Of a stretch of 64,000 bases of DNA, positions 20,702 through 32,900 are shown piece by piece. How positions within the stretch are numbered: position 1 is the first letter of the stretch; the number at the start of each line of letters is the position of its first letter. The DNA lies in the NCBI GenBank assembly GCA_024734555.1, contig JANPWX010000477.1, positions 117,784 through 181,783 of the forward strand, read 5' to 3'. The notes below the pieces were generated by a model, which was not told where the DNA came from, ran no database searches, and was given only the letters and a program-made list of their open reading frames with translations. A program made the position numbers and the translations under genes. This DNA comes from Trochalopteron elliotii (taxonomy: Eukaryota; Chordata; Aves; Passeriformes; Leiothrichidae).

Positions 20702-23700
20702 GGGCCATCCATGCAATTGCCATCCATGCAATTATGTGTATAATCTATGCTATATACCTCTCCCTTTCCCTCCAAAAATTAAATGTGGGAGCTCCTGACA
20801 GCCCACTCTCCCAGCCAGTCATCCAGCTACCAGGAGAGCAATGCTGGGACCACCATGCTGGGCACAGGAGGGACAGGCACATGCCTGAGAAACTCATCCC
20901 TACAGCTTTGAGGTGCTGAGCAGGTCTTTATTATCAAATTTTAATTACCGTGGCTGAATTTTAATAGAGAAACTGTGCAATTCCACTTTACATCCTATCC
21001 CCCAGGCCAGGTTGCTCAAGTCACACTCCCTGATGCTGCGGCTATGAGTTTTTTTGGCTAATGCAGCAAAAATTCTTATTGGATTTGGAAATACAAGAAA
21101 TTAGTTGCCCTGGGGGAAGGGGAGGCAGAGGGCTGCCTGGCATGCAGAGCTGCCAGGAGGCTCTGACAGCCAGACATATATTGCTGTTTATAATACTTAA
21201 TAGCGAGCAGCTCTACAAAGTCCTTTCTTTATTCATTTCTCTCCCCAGCACTTCACAGCATGCAATAACTTGGATTTATAAATTAAACATGTTCCTTGTT
21301 TTAATACATCATCCACTCCTTATTCCGTAGTCCCATAATGGGATTTTTAATTGCCTGTCATGGAATCATGCATCCTCCTGGCAGCCTGGGAGTGCGAGTG
21401 CAGCCATGAGTTCATTGGCCCATGTTGGTTTTAAATGGTTCATTTAAATCTTCACATTAACAAAAGCGAGGAACACGAGCGGGAATGTGGAACAGTCATC
21501 ATTAAGAAGAATTGTTTTCTGTGGCAGAAAATGAGGAAAACCAGGCCAAAAATACAAACAGATTTCCCTCCCCCCGTCCCCAAAGGAAAAAGCGTTGCAC
21601 AGTGTTTTAATTATTGCTGGGTTTATTTTCAACTGATGCGGATCCAACAGCTTGAGCCCAGATTAGAGTCCAAAGGACTGAGGCAGGGGCTGGAACACCC
21701 ACTCCAAGGGTGGCCACACACACACATTATCTGGTGCCTAAATTGGCCATTCCAGCTCCAGACCCCTGTCCTGCTGCATTTGCTGCAGAGCCATGACTGA
21801 TTTTTCCCTGCTCCTGTGCTCAGCAGTGCTCAGATCTGTGGCTGGGTGAGACAGTCCAGCCAAGACATCCCTGCCAGAGCCCAGGAACGCTGGGCAGGAG
21901 GGGACACAGGGGAGGGAGATGGAGAATGGGGCACCAGGTATCTCCTGCTTCTGTGTTCAGCCTCGGTGCAGCCAGTGAGCCCCAGGCTCAGGTCCCTGCA
22001 CCCAAAGAGGGTGTGCTGGGGTACAAGGGACAGAAAAGGGCAGATAAAAGGTTAACAAGGATGGAGCTCCTGCCCTGATGCAATTTAATGTGATTTCCTC
22101 TTGCAACACTTGAATATCTGTTCTTTGTAAGAATTGGCTGTGTCCAAGAGCCTTTTATCACAGCTTCCCCTTCCTGGCAAAACAAAGTTAAATCCTCCAA
22201 CCTTTCTCCTTTGTCGTATCTTAATCTTTTTTAATTAATTAACATCTTGGCCAAAGTGTGCCCTAAATAGGAGACTTGGTCCAGCTGAGACTTTATCAGC
22301 ATGGAGGCAAGCTGAGCAATTACCTCCTCTGGCTTACACACAGCAGTCCAGTATTTCATCCAGGAAGGAGATTTGCTTCTGCTGGTGTTTTCCCAACTGC
22401 AGATTTCTCATCCCCATCCCTTGTGAACTGCCATTCCCCTTCCATTTCTGCTGTACTGTTCCTGGGTAAGAGCTCCCTGGTGGGTACTGTGCTTTTGATA
22501 TGCTCCTGCCAGAGCCACAGTTTGTGTTGTTATTCACTGGAATTCAATTTATTCAAGTCATGATTTTTCTCCAATTTTTCCAGCTAATTTTGAATTCTCA
22601 TCCAGTCCTCCCAGGTGCTTGATATACAGCACAACCTGCATATTTTAGAAAAACATTCCCTGAGCCATTGCTTGAGTCAGTAAATGAAAATGCTGAATAG
22701 GATCACCTTTATGCCTGATCCAGGAAGACCGTGCTCAAAATCTCCTTCTGGTGTGACTGAAAACTATCTGCAGTGACTCCAGCTGTATTTTATTAAATTG
22801 TTCCTAAATTCACTTTCTCATATTTCCTTAATTTAAGAGAATTGGTAAAATGTCAAATGGGACTATTTCAAATGTTTGGCCTAAATCATGGCACATTTCA
22901 GCTGCCCAAGAGGGAGCCTGAGTTGAACATTACTCTGGTTAGGGCAATTTATTTTTGACAAGTTCATCTTCTCTTCTTATTCCTATGTTCTCCTTTGGCT
23001 TTGTATCAACTGTTTGTTTAACAATTTGTTCTGGGACTTTTCCAAGACTCAGAGTTGGGCTCCTGGTATACAAATCCTGCTTTTTAAAGGGAGATATTGT
23101 GCCTGCTGCTTTCTGCTCCATAGTGTATTTCCTAGTCCAGGGTGTCTGGGAAGAGCATCTCAGCTCCTTCCTCTGCTCACCTCCCACGAGATCATTCTCT
23201 GCTTGCGCTGACTCCATCTCCTCTGTCCCACCTAAACCATCTCTGGATGGTTTCTTTCTGCCCCACCCCTTGGTTTGATTAACTGCTAATTACAGGCAGT
23301 CAGCTGATGCCTAGGAACCTTTTGCGTGCAGCATTGGCTTTTTCCAAGTCATCCCTTGGTTCCTTTCCTTCCTCTTTCTTCTCCTGATGTGTTTACAGAT
23401 CCCACCCTTGTTCACTGAAACTCATTCAGGCCTTCCTGTGTGGTTTCACAATGGGGCCGTTTCTGATGTAAATGGTTAATGAGCTCCCACAGTTCCCACC
23501 TCCCTCTGCCCTGAGCGTGCAGCAGGGCCACTGGTGTTGGACTCAGTGTTCATGTTTTCTGCCTTCCTCCTGGCAGGATAAACCACCCAGCATCTTTAGG
23601 GCTTTTCCCTGCTGTGCTGGATGTCCTTCTCCCTCAGGAGGTATCCACAGCTTCCCCATGTGTGCCAAAATCACCTGGTTTGGGTCCAGCATCCCTCTGC

Positions 23701-26061
23701 CCCTGCTCTTGCATCTCCCTGTTTGTGAGAAAGATTAATTCTGCCACTTTGTGATTGCTGTCCCCAAAATCAGTGTCCTTTCAGCTCCCAGGTGGCTCCT
23801 CACGGTCAGAGCCTCATGAAAGTACTGTTTGTCCATCTGAGCTGAACTGTTGTCCCCAGCATCCCAGGGCTTCCCTGGACTGGGATTCTGTCTCATTTCC
23901 AGTTGTGGGTAATTAAAATAAGGTCCCTCACTTTCACTGTTGTTGATAACTGAAGAAACCTCTCCTACCTCCTCCTCCTCAGCTCTCCTGCCATGGCCAC
24001 ATCCCAGGCCCTGCTGTGTGTCCTTCTGGGACTGCCTTCCTTTCCTCTGCTCTTCCCAGATTTTCTCCTTAAGGACAGAAATAGGTTTCTGTGTTGTGCA
24101 TTCTCTGTGCATTGTGTCATCACTGTGACTGTGTCTTAAGAATTCACGGTGTATTTATTTATCTCCTGGACTCCTGGGGGAGGTTGATAATCACTGCATT
24201 GCCCTTCTCCCTTTGTTGGGTCCCTCTTAGACCAGCACTGTAATTTCTGCAAGAAAACTGGATCCTTCCCCATCTCCTGTAATAATGCACCTCTGCCCAG
24301 GTGGGGGGGTTCTCAGCTGTGAAAATTCAGCCACCAAAATCTTCATTCCCAGCAAGAATTGGCTGCCTTTTTCTCTCATTGCTCATGCCAGTGATCACAC
24401 AATTTGAAGAATAAGGTGTTTGGGGATAAGGATCATGCACCTCCCAGCTTTGGTGTCCCACAGGCATCCAAGCCTAAGCACTGAACCCTTTTCCATTGCC
24501 ACCCAGGGAGCCTCAAACCCCTCCAAACCCCTCAGGCATCAGGGGCTGGAGCTCACAGGTCTCCACCTAAGCCAGCAGGTTAAGCCAACCTGCATAGCAA
24601 ACAGGAGACCCAGCATGTAGCAGAGAGGTATTCAAAATGAAAATTGGATTCTGAGATTGGCCTCAGACTGTTTAAGGAAGTATTATAATTAACACTGAGA
24701 TGTCTCTGCAAACATTGCTGGCTGCAGCAAGAGACTCGAGGATCCTTTCTCTGGTCTCATTCTGCAATGCCAGAGTTTATTTACTGTACATTTCAAAATA
24801 GAGCCCTTCCCCCCTCCCCATTTTGTGTGGAACAAACAATGCTATGTCTCTCCTGCCACTGCAGTATTAGAAAAAACTGGGTCATGCATATAATTCTGCA
24901 GAGGGAAACAAAAGGCCATTCTGCCCCTCTTGGATCTCATATTTATGGATGCTGTGGCACATTATGGTAATTCTCACTTGAATCCAGCATATAATTAATA
25001 GCTAATAATTAGGCTGTGGCATTTTTACATGCAGATACAGGCAGAGATTCATGACACAGTGGACAAGACAGTAAAATATGACTGACATATAAAACTGCTT
25101 GCAGACTTTCCAAGGCACCAGATTCCCATCTCTGCTTTGCCTTCTGGCTTTTCACACACCCGTGTGTGAAAAAAAACACTCTCATTTTAGGTTGTTGATA
25201 ACAAATTCTTTCCTCTGTTTGCATTCTGTCCAATTTAAACAACAAAAAAAAATTACACCATGTCTGCATGCAAGGCTGGAAGGTTGGTGGATTTATCAGC
25301 AGTATGAAGTTGACATTTGTTCTGGACTCACAGAGAGGTAATTCCAGGAAGGCAGTAAATTGTGGGGACACAAGAATATGCTCATATACATTTGCTTGTA
25401 GGCTGTACATGTTGATTTTATAAATGCTCAGGCTCAAAGTGGAAAAAACAGCTTTGGCTTGATGAACAGCTTGAAATCACCAGAAGTGAAATCTAGTGTA
25501 AATATATTGATTTCTGGTACATTTTAGTGTTTCTTTGTGCTCCTCTGTGCATTTAGCCAAGTATTGTTTCTTATATATGCACCCAGTGACTCGTTGCAGT
25601 AAGAACAACCTCAGGCTGAGGAGACAAAAACAAAATAGATAAACCCCCCTAGAAAACTGTTTCCATGGCTGTGAGTGGGAACAGAAATGTTCCTGCTTTG
25701 CTGAGGTCAGGATGTGACATAACCACTCCCCTCCCAGCAAGGCTGAAGCAAAGAAGGTGATGAAGCAAAAATCACTCCCATTATCACTGTGGGATTATCA
25801 AACATAATCCTGCAGGGTGAGGTGAGGTCTCAGGGAATAAACATCGTCCTCTAAGTGTGTCCATCTCTGCACACTGCTGCTCCTCCCTGGCGAATCTGGG
25901 GTAGCATATGGTCCAGGAAATCAAAGCTACAGAGCCCCCTCTAACTTCCCCAGGCACACACAGAGCTCTGCATCATTACACATCACCTAAATACTAAATA
26001 TCTGCTGCACGTTTTTGTTTGTGGGTTTAATTTTCAAACAATGGCCAGCTAAGGCTGTGGG
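20702..26061. other. Noncoding stretch, mostly unrecognised
   Basis: More than 5 kb without a recognisable exon or interspersed repeat. A direct duplication of GCCATCCATGCAATT lies at about 20704-20735, immediately after the LTR target site. 20930-21640 is rich in homeobox-type TTAATTA/TTTAAAT cores and may be conserved noncoding DNA. 25009-25437 (-) is open for 142 codons but has no domain. Nothing else stands out. Confidence 0.55.
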
Positions 26062-27475
26062 TGTAGTGGGTTGATGCTGGCTGGATGCCAGACACTCATC
26101 AAAGCCTCTCTATCTTTCCCCTCTGCAGCTGGACAGTGGAGAGAAAATGTAACAAAGGGTTCATGGGTGGAGATAAGGACAGAGAGAGATCACTCACCAC
26201 ATACCACCACGGGCAAAACAGACTTGAATTAGAGACATTAGTTGAATTTATTAATAATTAAATCAGAGCAGGATAATGAGAAGTAAAATCAGACCTTAAA
26301 AATACCTTCCCCCCACCTCTCCCAGCTCTACTTCCTCTCCCAGCATCTCAGGGAGACAGGGAATGGGGGTTATGGTCAATTCATCACCTGTGGCTTCTCC
26401 CACTGCTCAGGGACAGGAGTCTCTCCCCTGCTGCACCCTGGGGTCCCTCCCATGGCAGACAGTTCTCCAGAAACTTCTCCAGCATGACTCCATCCCATGG
26501 GCAAGAGCTCTCCACAAACTGCTGCACTGTGGGGTCACTCTTCCATGGGGTGCAGTCCTTCAGGAGCAGGCTGCTCCAGCATGGAGGCCCCACAGGGTCA
26601 CAAGTCCTAACAGGAAACCTGCTCCAGCATCATCTTCTCTCTCCACAGGTCCCTGCCAGGGCTCTGCTCCAGCACAGGCTTCCCACAGGGTCACAGCCTC
26701 CTGCCAGGCATCCACCTGCTTCAGTGTGGGCTCCTCCATGGGCTGCAGGTGGATCTCTGCTCCCTCATGGATCCCCATGGGCTGCAGGGGCACAGCTGCC
26801 TCTCCATGGTCCTTGCTACTGGCTGCAGGGGAATCCCAGCTGGAGCACTCCTGCTCCTCCTTTTCCACTGACCTTGGTGTCTGCAGAGCTGTTCCTCTCA
26901 CATATTCTCACTCTGCTTTTCTCTGGCTGCAATTACACCTGCCCAATAACTTTTTTTTCTTCTTCTTCTTAAATATGTTATCACAGGGATGTTACCACTA
27001 TTTCTAATTGGCCTGGCTGTCGTTGTAGGACATGAAAGAAAGATGAGAGACTCTAAATATTTCAGAAGGCAAAGAGCATAGGAAAAAAAAAGGCTTTATT
27101 GTCTAATTCTTACTACCTTTTATAAGGTGTTCCAGTACAGACTTAACATTGGTGAATAGGAACGACACCTCTCTAATCCTGTTGGTTAAACCAGAGAAAC
27201 AGCAAAACACCACCTGGAGAAAGATTGTTTTGAGAAAGGATAGTTGTTTGCCAAGATTGTTTTGAGAAGAAGCTTTCTTGAGAAATTGTTCCTTGAGAAA
27301 AAGTTAGCAGCTGCTAGCAGGCTAAAATCTGTCAGACACAGAAATATCAGGCCCACACTGGCCTTGGCCAGCAGCAGGTCAGTCCTGGAGCTTCCAGGGA
27401 TTGGCTCTGCTGGATATGGGGAAAGCTTCCTGTAGCTCTCCCATGACCAAAACCTGGCCATGCCAACCCAATACA
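26062..27475 (-). mobile_element. ERVL-type solo LTR, interrupted by a nested LTR
   Basis: Sense is on the minus strand: it starts TGTATTGGGTTGGCATGG at 27475 and ends TCAACCCACTACA at 26062, the ends of a long LTR family abundant in bird genomes, which I recognise from memory as ERVL-like. Characteristic internal blocks are repeated CATGGGCTGCAGG and GCTGCTCCAGC phrases at 26450-26850. Without the insertion at 27018-27357 the unit is about 1.07 kb. The plus-strand open frame of 214 codons at 26363-27007 lies entirely inside it and is a by-product of this repetitive sequence, not a gene. No clear target-site duplication was found at its outer ends (GTGGG against TGGAT). No internal retroviral genes are present. 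Confidence 0.85.
27018..27357 (-). mobile_element. Nested 340-bp solo LTR inside the ERVL LTR
   Basis: The unit has TG...CA ends (TGTCGTTGTAGGACATG ... AGGCCCACA on the plus strand). It is flanked by a perfect 5-base duplication CTGGC at 27013-27017 and 27358-27362. Removing it and one copy of CTGGC rejoins the host LTR into its expected order (GGCCTTGGCCAGCAGC). A polyadenylation signal on the minus strand (AATAAAGCC, near 27093) lies about 75 bases from the 3' end, giving minus orientation. A GATTGTTTTGAGAA motif is repeated within 27222-27270. It is younger than the element it interrupts. Confidence 0.82.
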
Positions 27476-27570
27476 TGGATCTGCACGACCCCATTACAGC
27501 ATCTCCTGGTACTGCAGTGCCTATTTATATATGCCTCACCCAGGAAACCCCAATGTGTGTTATTTATGTA

Positions 27571-27785
27571 ATCATAGAATGGGTGGGGTTGGAAGGCACC
27601 TTAAAGAGCATCCAGTTCCAACCCCTTGCCATGGGCAGGGATGCCTCCCACTGGCCCAGGTTGCTCCAAGCCCCATCCAGCCTAGCCTTGAACATTTCCA
27701 GGGGTGGGACATCCACAACTTCTTTGGGCAATCTGTGCCAGTGTCTCTGGGCAACCTGTGCCTGTGAACATTTCCCCTCACTGAC
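27571..27785 (-). repeat. CR1 LINE 3' fragment
   Basis: Reverse-oriented CR1 3' end opening ATCATAGAATGGGTGGGG and TTGGAAGGCACCTTAAAG, then GCCATGGGCAGGGATGCC and TTGCTCCAAGCCCCATCC. It sits between two LTRs in a repeat-dense block. Confidence 0.93.
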
Positions 27786-27962
27786 ACTCCAAAGAAGTGA
27801 TGTGACTCAAGGCACTGGAAGGACTTGTAGGATAATTAAAAGCACCAGTATTAGAGCTTATATTGATCTACAGCATCCCATTCAGAAAGATTTTAAGCAG
27901 CCCAAACCCAATCCTTTGTGGGTTTGCTCCTACTGACCTGGAAAGAAGTGGGACAGCACTGG

Positions 27963-28511
27963 TGTCATGGTTTGAAAGCAAAACGAGTGAGAGGCTCCAA
28001 GTCAGAAATACAATTTAATAGGAAGAAGAAAAAAAGGAATAAAATAAAATAGATGCAATAATACAAAAGACCACTGACAGAGTCAGAATACAACCTGAGT
28101 GGGATGATGGAAGCCGTGATCCTGTAGAAAGGTCTGGTAGCTCTGATCCTCTGGGAATCCAGTGGGTAAGGTCCCCCATATTGTCCCAAATCCCAGATTA
28201 TATCCAGGTGAGAATGCTTGGCTCCTCCCCCTGGGCAGAGCATCTCACAATGGGATAATGAGTCATACAGGGGGTCCTTAATGGCCCATTAAAGTGAGAT
28301 AACTATGATATCCATGAGTCATGCAGCAGGCCGTTAACAAAAGATCCATTAACAGAAGAGGGAGGGGGGAATCTGGAAGAACACTGCTTCAGCAATTGGT
28401 TTCAACAGTTCATGAAGATGGTGATAGAATAATTTGTGCATATCTTATTCTGCAACCCAGAACAACTGGGAATGATGGCTACAGCATTCCTACTCCTGGA
28501 TAACCATGACA
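27963..28511 (-). mobile_element. Solo LTR, third type (TGTCATGG...CCATGACA)
   Basis: The 549-base unit has a 10-base inverted terminal repeat, TGTCATGGTT at the left and AACCATGACA at the right, consistent with LTR ends. The phrase CCAAGTCAGAAATACAATTT near the left end, read in reverse, supplies an ATTAAA-type polyadenylation signal; this favours minus orientation. I recognise the overall sequence as a songbird endogenous-retrovirus LTR from memory. No convincing target-site duplication is seen, and no internal coding sequence. Confidence 0.75.
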
Positions 28512-29670
28512 AACACATCCAGCATCCCTGCTACCCCTTGTTACACATGGAGCTGGGGGATGCAGTCCCTTGGGATACCAGGGAGAGCAGGAGGTGTGTG
28601 GGGCTAGGGTGAGGAGCTGCAGGAATGGCCAGCCCCTGCACACCTGCCCTGGAGGGGAGAGGACAGCTTGGGTCTGCTGCTCTGATTAAACACACCTTAT
28701 ACCAGGGTCATGCTGGCACTGACACAATTCACCACTTTAACCCATGAACTTTCTGGGCTTAAGGAAATTATTTGACATGCCCCATTCCTCACCTGTTGTC
28801 TGAAGGAACCTGCTGGTTTTGATCCTACTGTAGCTGTTCCACTCTAGATGAAAAGAAAGAAAAATGTGAGTGGAAAAGAGGGAGGCTGAGGCATACAGAC
28901 ATTTCATTTTTATGGGCCTTTCACTGTATTTCATCTGTCTTTCATTTAACACACTGGTGACATTTATATATTTCCTGAAATGCCACCTAGGAAAGAAAAC
29001 ACATTAAGAACAACTTGACATAGAGAGAGAGATATCCTTCAATGGGCTTGGCTGGAAATGTGCAGAGCAGCCTGCAGGCACAGGCATCCCTCTGTGCTCA
29101 GCCATCCTTGGGTTGCAGTGGTGAGATGCTCCAGCTCCATGCAGCAGATCAAAGCAGCTCCTGCTCCTTGGTTTTGTCTTATGTGATCCAGCTGTCACTT
29201 GGAAGCAAAGCTTCTGTCTGGAAAATAGGAATCATTTTTGCACAGAAGTGCTCTCCCAACTCCTCCAGCTGTGCTTGCACCGTGTGCTGTTCCTCCAATG
29301 CTTTAATGACCTGCCCATTCTAGGAAACTGCAGGCAAGCACAGAGGAGACCATCACAATAATAATAATATTAGTAATAACAGTGATGATGATGATGAAGG
29401 CAGTTGGTGTTGGGATGCAGATAGCTCCTGGTTCTGAGATGCTCCCTGGGCCAGGCACACCAAAGCAACAGCAACAGGTGGGTGAATTATTTTGCCTTTC
29501 AGACACAGGAGTTTTGGAGCTAATAACACCCATCCTTTACCAAGGAACTGCTGCCCAGAGCCTTAATTTGGGTGATGGATGGTCTCTGCCAGGAACTAAA
29601 CACCTCTGCAGTTGTAGCTGACAAGTTTGGTTCAGGTAGGCAGGACCACACTTCTTATCCTCTCTATTGT
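28512..29670. other. Noncoding with short trinucleotide runs
   Basis: Otherwise featureless. Short ATA-type (29356-29372) and ATG-type (29382-29397) runs occur side by side. No exon recognised. Confidence 0.6.
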
Positions 29671-29925
29671 ATATCACAGAACCACAGAGTGTTTTGGGTT
29701 GGAAAGGACCTTACAGATCATCTCATTCCAAACCCCTGCCATGGGCAGGGAGACCTCACACTAGACCAGGTTGCTCCAAGTCCCATCCAACCTCCAGGCT
29801 GAGCACTTCCAGGATTGGGGCATCTGCAACTGCCCTGGGGAACATCTTCCAATGTCTCACCACCCTCACAGTAAAAAAATTCTTTCTTATATCTAACCTA
29901 AGTTTCCCCTCTTTCAGTTTGTAAC
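29671..29925 (-). repeat. CR1 LINE 3' fragment
   Basis: Reverse-oriented CR1 opening ATATCACAGAACCACAGAG and TTGGAAAGGACCTTACAG, then AGACCAGGTTGCTCCAAG, AACATCTTCCAATGTCTC and TTCTTATATCTAACCTAAG. This is the normal complement order of the last 250 bases of CR1. Confidence 0.93.
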
Positions 29926-32900
29926 CCAATATGGTTTTACACTTGCTGTGGCAGTTTGGGTATGCAGCTTAGCCCATACAGACCATCTTTGTCCTCTAAC
30001 CCTGGGTGAAGACCTTACCCACCACTTGTGTGTGTCCTTCCCAGGGGAAGGGGTGGGATGCTCCACATGTACCTGTCTGCCCTGAGCACAGCCCTGGGGC
30101 TCTCCAGTTCCAGGCTCAAGACCAGCTCTGGAGCTGACCTGTTTCATGCTCTTGGGAAAATCCCTGGTATTTCCCTGGATCGTCATGCTCAATGTCAGTC
30201 CCTGAGGGGAGCACAGAGGCTTCATTAGCTGATGTTTAGGGAAGGCTTTGGGCAGGAAAAGTGTATTCAGCGTTAAAAATGAATGAGCATCAGTAATGAC
30301 AAAAATGTGTGTGATAGAGGGAGAGAAAGACAGTATCAGAGGACAGAATGCTCAGGGGGCTGGGAGCTGGCCCAAACAGAGCCACAGAATTCCTAGTGCC
30401 CAGGCAGAGGGCATGGCTGCAGCCCTGGCTGTGGCACAGTGTCCTTCAGGGACCAGTGGCCCAAGTGGCTTGTCCCACCTTGTCTTGGCACATGGAGCAA
30501 AGGAATACTCAGCACTCTCCTGGGGAGTAGCAAGCAGGAGGTTCTTTCCATCATCCCTTAATCCCAGTCCTCAGGATTGTTGGGCTGAAGACCATGCAAC
30601 CTCCCTTCCCCTGAGAAATGGGTGGTTCAACAAACTTCTCTCATGCTTCCCTCCCCACCACTGCCCAGTTTTACATCTCCAAGGCCACACTGAGGAATGG
30701 CAGCCACACAACAGCACTGGACACCTTGAAATGGGAATACAAGGCTCTGCCTATCCTGTTCATTGAGCAGAGGTGCTTATACAGCATCTGTAACAAACCT
30801 ACCAAGCATCCAGCAGGTTTCTTACACGGAGCAGCCCTGGGAAACCAAACTCGCTCCTCCTCCTTCTCCTAGGACTGAATGTCATCCTAATCAGGTCCAA
30901 ATCAGGAGGTTGCAATTTCCTTGATTACAGGACCAGGTCAGCATGGAGATCTCACCAAAGGGAGATGAGCCACAGGTCTCTGGGCTTTCCTTGCTTTTGT
31001 GGTGACATTGGCCCAGGCTTGGTGCTGAAGGGCTGGAGGTGAGAAAGCATGGAAAGGAGGAGCTGAGAGCATGAACACAGCAATGACTGAGAAGGTGAAT
31101 TTGCTGACTCACATGGTTTTCCTGCTGCTCTCCAGGGTCCATCTCATACTGCAAGGAACCTGCTAGCATCCCTGTGCATGGCTTTGCTCCCTGGAGCAGC
31201 TCCTGTCCCTCCCAGGCAGCTCAGTTCTTGGCCAGCAGGAACAGAGGCTCGCTGCAACTCCGGCGGAGTTCCCAAAGGCTTTGATGGGAAAGGACCTTAT
31301 AACCCTTCTCTTCCCAGCCCTCTAGCAGAAAAACATCTTTGATCTCTTGTGTATTACTACAATGTCTCCCTTGTGACGTGGTTCTGTAAGAGGGAAGGAA
31401 ATGTCCCCTGGTCCCATCCCAGGTGAAGGTACAGCTCTCATGCTGGAAGTACACTGTGCCTCGTGCTCGCGGGGAAATGAGGACACTTCCTCCTCCCTCC
31501 CCGAGGAGCACAGCTGAGCTGCTTGCAGGGAAAGTGCTGCCAAGCTTCCCAGATGAACCACATGTCACTTCCCACGTCCCTGGCGTAGCAGCTCTGACAT
31601 TGAGTGAACAAGTGCTGCCAGCACGCCAGGAGCATTCCCCCTTTGGATGTTTTTCCAAACCAGATCCAACTCTGAGCCCATTTCACTGGTGACCCACTGT
31701 TGCTGCAGGGCAGTGAGGCAGAGCAAATTATATGAGAACCAGAACAGTTATAGCAGGGACCAGGAGAACCTTTGGAGCGAGACTGATGTTCCACATTGCA
31801 GTGGATGCCCACAGCAGTGGGATCTGCAGGTTTCTGCTGTAGGATCCAGGCAGGACTGAGCACAAAGTGCAGCAGGACAAGGTTGTGCTGTAATCAGAAT
31901 TTCTGCTCAAAAGCAGCTTTCCCAATACCAGTGCTGGGTGCAGCCTTTCACAACCACAGCTTTTCCAGCCAGCCCACTCCAATCTAAAGGGGGAAAGAAA
32001 GGGAGAGCAATGAAAACTGTTTGACATTTCTCATTCAAGAGAAAGAGTCAGAAGATGGATGTTGGCCACAGGGCTTCACAGACGTCTTCAAATTTCTTTT
32101 TTATGATAAATATCACGTGTGACCCTTGGCAAATCAAAAACTTACACTCCATTGGATAATCTCATTTGCTTTCTTGTTTGACACAGAATTATAAGATGTA
32201 ACCAGCTCCTCCTGTTGAGTCCAACAGCTTGTGTTTGACTAAGGCACAGATTTCCCATCTGTTCTTCAGTCTCAGTCCTTTTTGCTGCAACATCACACTG
32301 AGAGCTGGTACAGATGATCCCCCTAAATCCTTCAAATCCTCTTCTAGACACAGTGAGTCCCCATTCTATAGGCACTGCCTGTGTTTCTTGTTGTCCTGTA
32401 CATCCCACTGCATGGAGCAATATTCATCCTACATTGCTGGAAGAGAGACAGGCCATGGTACAACTGCTCTGTCACTGATTACTGATTATCCCACCAGTCT
32501 TTCTGCAATCCCCAGCTCTTAACAGCAATTATATTAATTTTTTTTCCCTCAGACTAGTGGCAGAGTTGATCAGTTCTGGGATTAGCAGCTCTCTCTCCAG
32601 TTTCCAGTTAAGCGAACAGAGAATTTTATTTGGCCTGGAGCCATCTGCACCATTTCAGGCTAACTGGGTGTTGCACTGGTTATTCCTTTCAGTAGATCTG
32701 GATCATCCTACACCCTGTAAGGCTCTGATATATGGGCTACTGCCCTACAGCAGCCCCTCCATGGCAAGACCTCAAAGAGAGCCCATCTTTAACAGAAGAA
32801 GGAGAGGAAGCTGCTGGAAGTGATGACATAGAAGGATATGGAAAGTCCTGGACTTTGGCTTAGTTTAAGACTTTGTCCTCTTTCTCTTGTTTCTCCTTGC

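Noticed and set aside
26363..27007. Plus-strand open frame of 214 codons, one of the longest in the window
   Set aside because: It lies wholly inside the minus-strand ERVL-type LTR and reads its repeated CATGGGCTGCAGG phrases; no protein domain.
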